A stretch of 64,000 bases of DNA, taken from Aspidapion aeneum. Taxonomy: Eukaryota > Arthropoda > Insecta > Coleoptera > Brentidae. The translations under genes were made by a program, and so were the position numbers. The notes beneath the pieces are model-generated. The model did not search any database. It was not told the origin of the DNA and worked only from the letters and a program-made list of their open reading frames with translations. Numbering within the stretch: the stretch's first letter is position 1; each line of letters begins with the position of its first letter. Where the stretch lies: NCBI GenBank assembly GCA_963576565.1, contig OY755038.1, positions 208,169,013 through 208,233,012 of the forward strand. The letters run 5' to 3'. This document shows, piece after piece, positions 44,011 to 56,100 of the stretch.

Positions 44011-44227
44011 GTTTAAACTATATGTGTAGTTATAAACAATACAAATATAAACAATAATACTTGAAATAATGTGTTTTTAATATTAAGTGAGCATAATTCG
44101 TCGTCAATACGACGAAGTGGCATAACTAATTCTTTACTATTTTACAGGAGGGCGTACAGTTTTTTTTATTTTGACAGGAGCTTTGACAGCTGTCAAAATA
44201 ATGTCAACATAGGGTAAAGGCTTATAT

Positions 44228-45389
44228 AGGGTGTCCCAGATAAAAGCAACAGTAAGAGATGTGTGTTTGTTTAAATAAGAAAAAAGTTGCGCAATTCTAA
44301 GCCCAATCAGGTGCTGTATCAATATTAAAGATATCTACAGGGGTTACTAAAATATCGAGCAAAAACTATAAATTGTGTTTTTTGAAAAATTAAAATATCG
44401 CCGCCATCCTGCCAACAAATTAAATGAAATTTGGTAGTTTTGTATAAGCAGCTACGGCCAATCGAATGACGTTAACAGTTTTTTTCTAGGCCTTTTAGTT
44501 TTTTTGAAACCATAGCCAACTTTGTTATTTCTTATAACCGCCATATTGAGTTTATACGTCAATATAAGCCTATCTTTGAAATACGGAAAATGTGAATTGA
44601 TTTAAAAAACTGTTTTTCACTTGGTTGGCTGTGAAACAAAGACCGTAGTTGCGTTTGTTGTCATACCTACGTAACTATCTGTCAAAACTTTGTCATTTAT
44701 TTGATTTATCTGTTGGAGCTTTAAATTATCAATCAACTTTAACATGGAAAGGTTTCCAAATTGGGAGAAAGTAGATATGTACATATGAATGCTGGAAGAG
44801 CTCGAGATATATACTTTCAGAGATATCCAGAAAGACAACCAGGTTTGTCAATCTTCAGAATACTTAGAAATAATTTAATTGAATATGGTTCCTTAAAAAT
44901 ACAAAATCGTAATCGACAACCTGATGAAAATATTGAAGCTCTGGTTTTACAAAGTGTCGTTGACAATCCTCGCATCTCCCTTCGTGAACTGGAAAATAAT
45001 GTTGAAGTACCCAAATCAACTGCGCAAAGAATTCAGTTTAAGTATCATCCATATGCAACACATATTAGTCAAGCACTCCGAGATGATGACTTAGAAAGAA
45101 GAACCTTGTTTTGCAATTGGTTCACACAAAAATCGCAAGGAAACCCTCAATTTCCGCTGTGGTCCTATGAAAGCAGGTTTACAAACTGCGGGGTGTTTAA
45201 CATTATACGTTCATACTGGGCCGATGAAAGTCCATTCTTAAATCGTGAGGTGCACCATCAAGTTAGGTGGGGTATGAATGTACTAGGTGTCATAAACGGA
45301 CACATACTATTTAATATATTTTAGAAAATTTGCCTCTTTAAGATGTGGCAAACATGTGGTTCCAGCAAGATGGAGCACTATAATATACT
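44228..45389 (+). pseudogene. Mariner-like transposase relic, N-terminal part (DUF4817 type)
   Basis: AGGGTGTCCCAGATAAAAG at 44228, next to TA, resembles a mariner-type end. Coding near 44744 starts 'MERFPNWEKVDMY', needs a frame change, then continues 'MNAGRARDIYFQRYPERQPG', 'NPRISLRELENNVEVPKSTA' (helix-turn-helix) and 'FLNREVHHQVRWGMNVLGVI'. The last piece near 45340 reads 'MWFQQDGA' before a stop. It thus keeps the half missing from the relic at 430-1482, but the catalytic C-terminus is gone. The 44228-44350 part is shared with the 3' flank near 32320-32450. Confidence 0.78.
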
Positions 45390-45477
45390 GAGTACTAAAA
45401 TGATTGCCTTAATTTATATTTAAAATTTGTGTCGCTGTTGATTGATCTAGTAATTATTGGCCTTAAGAAAGCTGATG

Positions 45478-45514
45478 CCTAGGTCAGAAACGAGTATACT
45501 CGTTTCTGCCTAGG
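45478..45514. repeat. Short palindrome, CCTAGG-bounded
   Basis: CCTAGGTCAGAAACGAGTA is followed by its near-perfect complement. It could act as a hairpin or terminator-like structure; function unknown. Confidence 0.7.
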
Positions 45515-45961
45515 TTTTGCCAGAGACAAAATAAAAGGAGACTGCCGAAATTATAGGGCCGCGCAGCCAACACTTTCCAGAGTAATTCCACGCCAAATCA
45601 TCCAACGGGGGTAGCTACTATGTCACGAAAAAAATCTACATTTTGATAACATATATTAGTGTCCTTAGGAATACCAAATCAATAAATTTTAATTTTTAAT
45701 GTCGCCTCCCACAGGCCACTTTAAAAGTAAAAAAAAGAAGAAAATCAGTTGAGGCCTTAATTTTTTTTATGTCTATTTTATTAAATCTAATGTAAAAACA
45801 AATTTGACGAAAGAAATCTTTAATATTGGTTGGATAATCCTATACAGAAAAAAAAAATTACCTCACTTTTTTGACATGGCAAAAATAGTTTTAAAAAAAT
45901 AGTAAATTTTATGATTTTCTCGATTTTTAATTATTTACACCGGTGCGGAATATGGTCCATC

Positions 45962-46521
45962 AAAAATACTCTGCCAATCTATGGGCACCTAAGCTCACAC
46001 TAGGTACTATAATTATAGTGTACGTGTGAGTTAATATATAACTAAAAACTGAAATATATTTTATTGAACTCCAGACTCAATTACCTTTCGTTTGATACCA
46101 CACAAGCCATGTTTTGACTTAAACTTTAATTTTTCAAATCTACCCCCACCTTTTTTTTAAAACTAAAATGTATTTTGTTTAACTTCAGACTCAATTACCT
46201 TTCGTTTGATATCACACACGCCATATTTCCACATAAACACTAATTTTTTTAATTTACCCCCACCCTTTTTTTAAAAGTAAAATGTATTTTATTTAACTCC
46301 AGACGCAATTACCTTTCGTTTGATATCACACACGCCATATTTTTACATAAACTCTAATTTTTGATATATACCCCCACCCTTTTATTTGGCTTGTGTTCGG
46401 TGGATTTTGTTCATTTTTAAATGGGACCATCTCGACCCAAAACCCAGCGTAGGTACCAAATTTCATTAAAATCGGGCAAGCGGTTTTTGAGTTATGCGCG
46501 TTGGTCGTTACAGACAGACAT

Positions 46522-46559
<38 letters not shown>

Positions 46560-46692
46560 GGCGCAACAAAAAAGTTTCAAAATCATCTGAAACGCAAAGA
46601 TATATAAAAAATTTTGAAATCGGAGCAACTTTTTTTTTCTCGAAAAAATTAGGATCACTATAGCTCACACTACTATAGTGTAGTGTGAGCTA
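45962..46692 (-). mobile_element. Helentron-like non-autonomous element, copy 2
   Basis: Reverse orientation of the element at 33863-34646: the tail with GGCAGAGTATTTTT is at 45962, the three tandem units are at about 46050-46360, the short (CAGA)n array is at about 46515-46558, and the leading AGCTCACAC hairpin is at about 46660-46692. Confidence 0.65.
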
Positions 46693-47212
46693 AAAAGTCT
46701 ATACGCACATTAAAGCTTAGTGGCTTGTCTATCATACAAGGCAAAAGAAAAATGTCTAGGTCTATTGCTTTCAGCAAACTAAATTTTTAAAAATTGAAAA
46801 ACCGCAAAAACCTCAGAATTGGCAACTTGTGACTAAAAAAATTGTCATGTCTATTTGTGTATTAAAACTTCGCTTGTGCCTTGTTTTACTTGACAATGTA
46901 TCGTCTAAATAAAAGTAAAATAAAAATCGGGGTCTGTCATTTTAACATCAACTTTTTAGCTATTTGGTTAAAGTATGTAAAAAATCACATTTTTTTATTT
47001 AGTCGCAAAAGGAAAAAAAAAATGTATAAAAATCATCGTCAGGGGATCTTATTTATAGCCACATACTGTTTTGCATGACATTCTACTTTGTGGGTTCAAG
47101 TCCCATCTTTGTACACTGTCGGAATTTTTTTTTTAGTTTTAAGAATAAATTTTTAGTGAGACACGGATATTAATCAGTTTGCTTTTTTGGTAAATGAAAT
47201 GGTTCAGGTTTA
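46693..47212. other. Stretch without recognised gene
   Basis: AT-rich, with only short unsupported frames. Confidence 0.4.
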
Positions 47213-47390
47213 ATAGTGGCGTATGCAGGAGGGATGGGGCTGGGGGCCTAATCTTTCCAAAGCCAATAAATAACTTCTCCTAATGATTGAATTTTTCTGA
47301 AAGAAAAAACAAATGGTTTTCCAGGACTTTGCTTTTACTCAAGCCCCCTCTCCCAACCCCCTTGGAAAATTTCTGCATACGCCACTGAGC
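47213..47390. mobile_element. hAT-type MITE related to 28248-28427
   Basis: AGTGGCGTATGCAG on the left is mirrored by CTGCATACGCCACTG on the right. The target duplication is degraded. Confidence 0.7.
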
Positions 47391-49376
47391 ATTAAAAAAC
47401 CCTCACTACTATACTAACGCATGGTAAAAGTCCTTGTGATGCGTTTGGAGGTACTGTTTTGAAACGATTTATTTTACATTAAAATCTCAAACGAACAACA
47501 ACTGAACACCATTCTTTCACTCCTCTCTCTGGATGATTTAACTATAGATGCTAAATTTACATCAAGCTCAGAAAAAAAATTGGTTCGGTTGATGAAATTT
47601 TAGAACTCAACTTCTTTTCCGATTTTTTAAATATGACAGTAGGTAACTACTAAGAAAGTAAATAAACTTTTAAAAAATTTGTGTGGTGACCTTATGAAGA
47701 GAGTTTAGACCATAATTTAGAGAACACTGCTCATATGAATAAACTTTACCTTCTGATAAACCTTAATTTACAGGGGCGGGTCTGGAAACTTTATTTGGGG
47801 CGGGGAAATATCATAATAAATATTTCACAAAACTATTTTTCCTAGTGACCAGGAGGTGTATTCTGTGTGTCAAAACTAAGTAAAGTTTCAGATTTGGGGG
47901 GGGGGGGATTCTTCCGGTTTTCGCTCCCGTAGTTCCGCGCATGTAATTTGTGATGCAATTTAACATCATTAAAAATATTAAAATAACATATTAATTTAAT
48001 TACAGACCCAGATTTTTTATTATTGTTTTTAAAAGTATATGATACAGTGAAAAATTTACCCTACTTGATTATCACCAGAACCCCGACAGACAGGGTCATT
48101 TTTGATGCTGAAGTTGAGGGATCTCCCAGACATTCTTAACTTATTCGTGGAACTCCAAGGTAACGTCTACTTTTTAAATATGTTTTATACAAGGAAGATA
48201 TAGTCCTTGAGTATAGCTTTCCAATGCTATATCAAAAATTTAAGAAAACATTACATTTATACCCCAAAAAAATATGAAAACTTCGGGAATATCTGCGTTT
48301 TTTAGATATTCTCTAAATTGCTCTAATCAAGCCAGTGTAAAAGATTTTGCGTCACATTTTTTTTAAACTAATTTTTTGCATATTTTCAAAATTATAGGTT
48401 GATTTTTTTAGGTGCTGTTTGCTATAAGCATAATTTTTTTCTTTAAAGTCCCATTTTGCCTGTTTTTTTTTACAAGCTTTTATTTAACTTTACCTGTATG
48501 TATGTATGTATGTATGTAATCAAATCTTGCAACTCATTTTTGAAGAACTTCCAAACATCCGATTGAATCATTAACGTATTTAATACGTTAATGGATTGAA
48601 TTCAAATTTCGCATAGCGTCTTAGTTCCGATGACAATACAATAATATGGTTTCATCGGGTACCTACCTCCCCCCTAACGTGGGGTGTGGACAGGGGGTAA
48701 AACTAAAGTTTGTCCGATTTCCACCAAAATTGGTATCTGGGGGTTTTTGAGGATGAGAATTACGAATTTTTCATCAGATTATGAAAATTCAATATGGCGG
48801 ATTCAAAATGGACGATTTAATTTTAAGTTTTTCTGATTACTTTCAACTGACTTCCACGTATCCGATTGACCTAAAATTTTACAAGCTTTTTACTTAAAAA
48901 TTTCAGAATTAATAATAATTAAAAAATAATTAAAAAATTAATCAAGAAAAAGTTTGTTTTTGCTTAGATACAATTAATATTAGAATAAAAGTCATATATT
49001 ATTAACAGAGCTACAAAAATTATTAAGTACCTACCTAAAATAATACTGAAGAATTAATCAATTTTAAAATAAGTTTTAGTTGACAATAAATTCTACATCT
49101 AATTTAAGATAAATTTAAAGATATTTTTTAGGATTAATCTATTAAATGTTAAATAAAGCAATACAAATTATTATATTTGTTTATATTTTTCTGACACAGC
49201 CCTAACTTTAAACTTAACATGTAAAAAACAAATTTAATATGACAATTACCATGTAAATTTCTTTAAAAAACCAGCATACCTAAAATTGTTGTATATTTAT
49301 AAAAAACCTAGCAATATCTATATATCTACGCCATACGTTTTTTTCTCACCTGGTGACGTCATTACAAATGCGTATA
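47391..49376. other. AT-rich stretch with a (TGTA)n microsatellite, no gene seen
   Basis: (TGTA)n at about 48496-48520 is followed by a CCGATT...ACCAAAATTGGTATCTGGG zone that resembles the core of other insect DINE-1-like elements, so a second, older Helentron-like family may be here. A short palindrome, CATTAACGTAT/ATACGTTAATG, lies near 48567-48592. No coding sequence was recognised. Confidence 0.45.
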
Positions 49377-49384
49377 ATTTAGAC

Positions 49385-49446
49385 TAGAGGCCCTCGATAC
49401 ATTTGACAATTGTTTTAACAATTGTCAAATGTATCGAGGGCCTCTA
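49385..49446. repeat. 62-bp perfect palindrome flanked by a 10-bp direct repeat
   Basis: Two exact 30-bp arms (outer end TAGAGGCCCTCGATACATTT) surround a TT spacer. The direct repeat AATTTAGACT stands at 49376-49385 and 49446-49455, overlapping the palindrome by one base on each side. Confidence 0.93.
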
Positions 49447-49577
49447 ATTTAGACTATATCTGTGCTTTACCCTAGGGCATCGAAGAAATTATATGTTCTC
49501 TGCCTAGGGTGACTTCAAACGCACCCCTGTGGTCTTGAGTTCTCCCGTTAAACTGATAAGGTCACTCATCGTAAAGC

Positions 49578-49987
49578 AAGCTTTACAGGTAGCGAAGCCT
49601 GACTTTGATTTTCTATTTTTGGGTTATAATTTTTGAATGTTTTCCTCGGTTTCGCATTGGCGGCTCATTCTTTTTTAAAAAATGTGATTTTAACACAGTC
49701 TAAAGATCTATTTAATAATGATACAGTTTCAAGATAGTTTGCAGCATAACTTTTTAATTCTAATTACATAAATATATATAGTTTAGGTACCTTCATACTG
49801 TGTAAAACAACATCTTTAAAATAAAACCGAACCGCCAATACGAAACCGAGGAAAGCATGGAAAAAATCATTGACTTCTATACCCTGAAAAAATCTATAAT
49901 CTTTGATGGAAAACATGTCAAAAATAATAACCAAAAAATAGAAAGCCTGACTTGGCCTGACGTTGGCTTCGCTTCCTATAAGGCTTG
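49578..49987. mobile_element. ~410-bp inverted-repeat element
   Basis: CAAGCTTTACAGGTAGCGAAGCC and the complement of the right end CAAGCCTTATAGGAAGCGAAG match. Inner matches include CCTCGGTTTCG paired with CGAAACCGAGG. It lies about 180 bp upstream of the COX4 start codon. Confidence 0.7.
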
Positions 49988-50166
49988 TCTTTAGGATGAG
50001 TGTCCTTAAAAACTGAACATTTCGCTCATCTCACTTCTTGGGCAGTCAAGAGTAAAACCTGTCAAACAAGCTGCCATATGGACTGTCAAATACTGTCAAA
50101 TAAATTCTAAAATTTTGACGTTCCGTTTGTTTCCCAGGTTTATTTTGATTTTATTAAATCTTCAAA

Positions 50167-53100
50167 ATGCTGCTTCGGACATTATTGCGACCAACTTCTC
50201 CAAAGATTTTGCAAAACATCGCGAGAAAAAGTCATTCTGATAGCGGCGGTGATATGGAGAACAACAGATGCGAATATTGGCTAAATAGAGTTGGAAGGAG
50301 AGAAATGGTTACGTATGGTAAATTTGGGGGTTTTTTAGCTATACTAGGAGGGTTAGGTCCCAACGTCTACTTCAAAGATTCTAGATTATAATATATATTA
50401 TCTACTTCATGTCGGTACTTTACTTCTGGCCTCAGACTAAGAGTCTTTGTTTATTAATCTAAGAGTAGTACCGGTAAAATTTCAATTTTTGTAAAAATCT
50501 TCACATATATTTGACCACACGTATCTCCGCAACTAATGAACCTAAGGTGCCAAAGTTGTGCTCAGATTGTAGAGAAATCGGTTGGCTTTAGAAAAATACA
50601 AAACGCAAATACCCAAAGAGTCTTTCTTTAAGGTAGTTTTTTAGAAAAACTAAAAAAATTGCAAGATTCTTGAGTCCCACAGGAGTAGCACAGGGATTTC
50701 AGGGTTGCAAACTTGGGTATGAACTACACTCAAGGATCCTAGGAATATTTAGGAAAAAGCTATACTGGCCATAGAGGAAGCCTTCTTAGAAAACGAAAAA
50801 GTAAATTAGCAGTTAGAGAAAAATAGAAACTATAAAAGTTTACCACGATTTTTGTAAATTCCGGCGCCACGTGAACTGAAAGGTAAAAGAAGAAGGCAAA
50901 CAAGGGAGGACAAATTGTACACCAAAGTTGTCTAAAGAACAAACGTTGGAGATAGTGAAAACCAAACAGTTTTAACAGGTTCCCAACGAAAGCATCAAGC
51001 CAGCAGTATAATTCAATGCCGGTAGGGGTATTTTCCCTCGGAGTAGTTGTTTCTGTTGGTTTCACAAAACGAGCTCGTGTTATGACATACATTGTTTTTT
51101 CTTGTAAATCTGCGTAGTCGACAATGCAATGAAATTCATAGAAAAGGGAAGGGATAAGGGCAGAATTTGCTTCACTATTTATATCTAAACACCTGCTAAA
51201 TTGATTTTTCTCTTTCTAAGCAGGCTTCTCCATGGTCAGTATAGCTTTTTTCTATATGGTATAAAAAAACCGTCGCATGCGCATTTGTAATGTTGAATGC
51301 TTTTATTGACTGGCATATTAAGAAAACTGCAGAGTTCAATTTAAATCATAACAAAAACATTTTATGTTAAAGTACGCGAAAGTGGTATTCCGTAAAAAGA
51401 ATTGAGATAAAAGTAAAGCCAAGTTCTCCCATACAAATTTCAAAATGAAAGGTTCTTACTAAAATGAATGAAAATGTTTGAAAACGTTTTTTTAAACTTT
51501 GCTATTTCAGCCAAACTTCTTTATGTTCAATTTAGCACCTTGCCTAAGAGTCATTTGCAACCTTAATAGCCAAGTTTAGAAAAATAGAACTTGGCTTTAC
51601 TTTTATCTCAATTCTTTTTGCGGAATACCAATTTCGCGTACTACTTTTTTTTACATGAAATGTTTTTGTTATGATTTGACTCCTTTTTTAAAGGATTTGA
51701 ATAATATTTAAGTTTTAAAATAGTAAAATATGCGAAATATTGTTCAAAACTTTTGCAATGCCTTATTAAAAATTTTGAGTTTTTTTAATTTTTTCTTATG
51801 GTTTTATCATAGTTCCTATCAGCCTTCTAAAGCTCAGCTCTCTAGCGTTCCTGGAAGTGGGCAATGTTAATTTTACATAACTACGTTTATAGGGGAAGAA
51901 AGTAAATTAAAATTTTGATGTAGGTATTTAAATTTTTAGCTCACACATATACTATACTATAGTAGTGTGAGCTATGGTGATCCTAATTTTTTCGAGAAAA
52001 AAAAGTTGCTCCGATTTCAAAAATTTTTATATATCTTTGCGTTTCAGATGATTTTGAAACTTTTTGTTGCGCCGTCTGTCTGTCTGTACGTCTGTCTGTC
52101 TGTATGTCTGTCTGTAACGACCAACACGCATAACTCAAAAAGCGCCTGGCCGATTTAATGAAATTTGGTACCTAGGCTGGGTCTTGGGTCGAGATGGTCC
52201 CATTAAAAATGAACAAAATCTACCGAACACAAACCAAATAAAAGAGTGGGGTAGATTTCAAAAATTAGAGTTTATGTGAAAATATGGCGTGTGTGATATC
52301 AAACCGAAAGGTAATTGAGTCTGGAGTTAAACAAAATAAATTTTAATTGATTTTAAAAAAAGGGTGGGGGTATATTTCAAAAATTAGAGTTTAAGTCAAA
52401 CATGGCTTGTGTGGTATCAAACAAAAGGTAATTTAGTCTGGAGTTGAATAAAATATATTTCAGTTTTTAGTTATATTAGCTCACACGTACACTATAACTA
52501 TAGTACCTTGTGTGAGCTTAGAGGCCCATATACTGGCAGTGTATTTCCTATAGTTTTATCATAGTTACTATCAGTCTTCCGAAGCTCAGCTCTGTAGCGC
52601 TTCTGAAAGTGGGCAATGTTATATTTACATAACTTTACATGTACAGGGGAGGGGAGTAAATTAGAATTTTGAGGTTTTTAATTTTTTTTAAGGTTTGGTC
52701 ACAATTCTATCAGTGTGCCAAATTTCAGCTTTGTAGCGCATCTGGAAGTAGAGTAGAATTTTGATGATGGGTGCACGGTTAAAAATTTTGTCCGCAATGA
52801 AAACACGTTCTTTTCTTGAATAAATTGTTTACCTTAAAACAATTCGTTTGAATTCAAATATTTCTTCTGGTTCAACGCAGCGTTTAACCTTGAAATGAGA
52901 CTTTATTTTTCTTCTTTAATTGTTTTCTTTCTATATACTACATTTTGTAACAAAGCAAATTGTCTAGTAATATTTTGCTTCCAGCGAAAACGGTTCCTTA
53001 GAATAATTTAGTTCCAATTTATAATAAAACAATTTGTGTTTCACGTTAAAATGAAGAGGCAAGACATTTTTGGTGCTATATCAAGAAAATATTCTCTTGT

Positions 53101-56100
53101 GAATAGGAAAGCACAAATTATTTTACTTGAAAGCAATTTGCTTTCATCTAAGACAATTTTTTTTACCCTGTGAGTGGCAATTTCGACGTTCTAACTACTT
53201 GACTACTTTATGGAAGTCCAAAAAAATTGGAGGGATTGTTAACTCTATAAAGATCTACGACTGTGCAAAGTTTGAGCTTCGTTGCTCATTCCGAAGTAAA
53301 GTTTTAGATAGGTCAAATATGGACTGAAATGTTTCAAGAAAAGATGGTAAACAGGTTCCGCGCGTACTTGGGGGGGGATAAGGAACAAACATACGTATTT
53401 TTATTGTAATGCTCTTTTTTAGGGATTAACGGCACCCCTACCTATGTGGATATCCCCAGCCATCCTTTTCCAGCGATAAGGTATGTTGAATTCTATCTAA
53501 AAAGCTCCACTAATTTCAAGATTATACCACTTAAGCCAACACCATAGATTTAGAAAAATAATTAGATAGATCTTTGACTACTTCTCAACCACCAATAGGG
53601 GCAACGGCACGTTGGTCGCCATTTTCGCACATAGTTTACAAGCGATTACCCCTAGAGGTCGTCATGGTGAAAAAATATATAGGGTCACTGAATCGCGAAA
53701 ACTGCGGCGCCAGGCTTCAGAACACGGTGACCTCACAAGCGTATTATAAGCCACTACTCCTGGAGGTCGCCTTGAATAATAAGCAGTGGCTTTCTGTCAA
53801 AAATATTTAATTGAGATCAGTGACTCCATACGATGTTTTACTACGAATTTAGTTCAATGCCGGCTTTGCTAATTTTTTTGGAATGCCTTTCTTGTATTCT
53901 AGTAAGTATTTTGAGCTTATGGGTGGACATTCACCAAGGTCTTTATACTTTTATACAGGTTATCTACAGAATTTGAAAGGTCATTGAACCTGACTGGCCA
54001 ACTGTAGAGTAGGTAGATTACAAAATCTACGTCACCGAGATGCATTAAACCATTTGTCGATGACCCAGCTACAGTGGTCCAGTTAAGTTCACATATGACA
54101 AAAATTCTGTAGGCAACTGTAAAAAGTATAAAGACCTTGGATATTCACCACCTGGTACATTTTTCAAATATGGCAACCGATCATGGCGGACGATAATTAA
54201 AATTAACCAAATTCCAAAAATTGTAATTAATATTGAGGACTTTTTGAAAACGTAAAAAAGACCCACCAAAATGTTCCAGAGACCTTTTCTGCAAATTGAG
54301 ATCCCTAAACGTATGTTTTTAAAACGTCCCCTAGGTCCGAAATGGACGTTTTAAAAACGTTTTTAGAACGCACCTTACGTTACTAGGGTAATATTGAAGT
54401 TAACGTAGGTAAGTTCGCATGATTATAATTTTTTACGGTTCTTCTTGACTTTGCTTCGACGGTTTATTTTTCGATCACTCTACGTTTCGACAAAACGTTT
54501 TTTGATGTTCTTGTGAGTCGCCAAATAAATTTAGAGCATAATTTTTTGACCAACTCGGTAGATGAGTAAAAACAAAAAACATACAGAAACGTTTGGCATG
54601 TTGGATCAAGGGCGGTTCTGGAGCCAAACTCTGGGGGGGGGGGGGGGGTAATGGTCAAGCGGTGACTGTAAATTATTGCACAGGAAAAAAGCTTAAATAG
54701 CGCACACGGAAAATAGCGCACAAGGAAAATAGCGCACACATAAAAAAATGCACATAGTAAAACAGTGCACAATGAAATAAAGTCAAGCTTTTAGAATTCG
54801 ATTGTTCTATGTAAAAAAGTAACAGGTGAGGTTATTTCGACAATTTCGCCACAAAAAAGACGAGAGTATTAATATTAAAACTTTCATTAAATTTTGAAAT
54901 TTGAAATTTTTTTTTACATATTCTTGTTTTAAAAAACTTACAATTTCGAAAATCTATGAGAGCTTACACTGGCACACGAAATAAAAAAATTGTTCTAAAT
55001 CTTTGATCAGACCTACCTATCTATTATAGAAATTTTTTGGTGCGCTAAATTCGATTGCGGGGTTCATTTTGACTGTACACCATAAAACTTCGGAAAAATT
55101 AAATAAAAAAATTTTTCGCGCACACAAGATAAATTGCAAAAACTTCGAAAAAAAATTTTTTAATGAGGTAAACTTGGATTTATAAAGTAGGTTAGTCACA
55201 TCTAGAGACCCTGTATGTATGACATATTCTCTCTAGTCTTATCTAGTCTAATATAAAATTTTTATTTGTATATAGGTCTCGTCAAATGTACAGACAACTT
55301 CTTAATTTTGTGTGCCTACAGGTGTTATTATTATTAAGTTTTTCCTCTGTGCGATTTTTTTTTGTATGCGCTTTTTTCCTTTGCGCATATTTATCTTACG
55401 TTTTTTCCTATGTGCTTATTATCGGGAATCTAATAAAGCTAACAAAAATATTTCTTTTAGCCTTTAACTAATCTGTAGCAGCTACCACCCTTTATACCTA
55501 ACATATATTTTTCGGGCTCTGGGGGGAAGATAATTACCCCCCCCCCATCCCATAGAGCCGTCGGTGCATTGGATTAAAAATTATAATATTAATTATTATT
55601 TAAGATACAAAGAAACTTCCGCAGAGATAAGAAGCTTATTCGAAAAACAAAAGGGAGATTGGAGACTTTTGACCAAGGATGAAAAAAAAACTTTGTATCG
55701 GGCCAATTTCTGTCAAACCTTTGCTGAATTCAAAGAACCAGTGGGTAAATACCCAAGTAACATTATTACCACTCAAGGTTTTATTAATTTGGTTTCTAGG
55801 TTAATTAGAGGGAGCTGTTATGGGTTTTAGGATCAATTTGGCTACATAAAGGTAATTTATATTGCCAATTACCTAAAGGGGTGTTATACAACCAAAAAGT
55901 GATTTATAAAGGGAGTATAATAAAACTGATATTCCTTCTGTTTCTTTTAGATACTTTTGGTTTTATTGATTTCTGATTTACAAAGATGGTCTTATAAAAC
56001 CATTTTATCTAAAGTTTTTAAAAAGAAATAAATATAAACTTTGGTCATTTAGTTTTTTCATTACTTTAGATCATCACAAAAGTGTTTTATAATAGAGCTA

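Noticed and set aside
44137..44322. Short minus-strand frame sharing residues with the frame at 32150-32443
   Set aside because: The similarity is explained by the shared array 3' flank; no protein motif.
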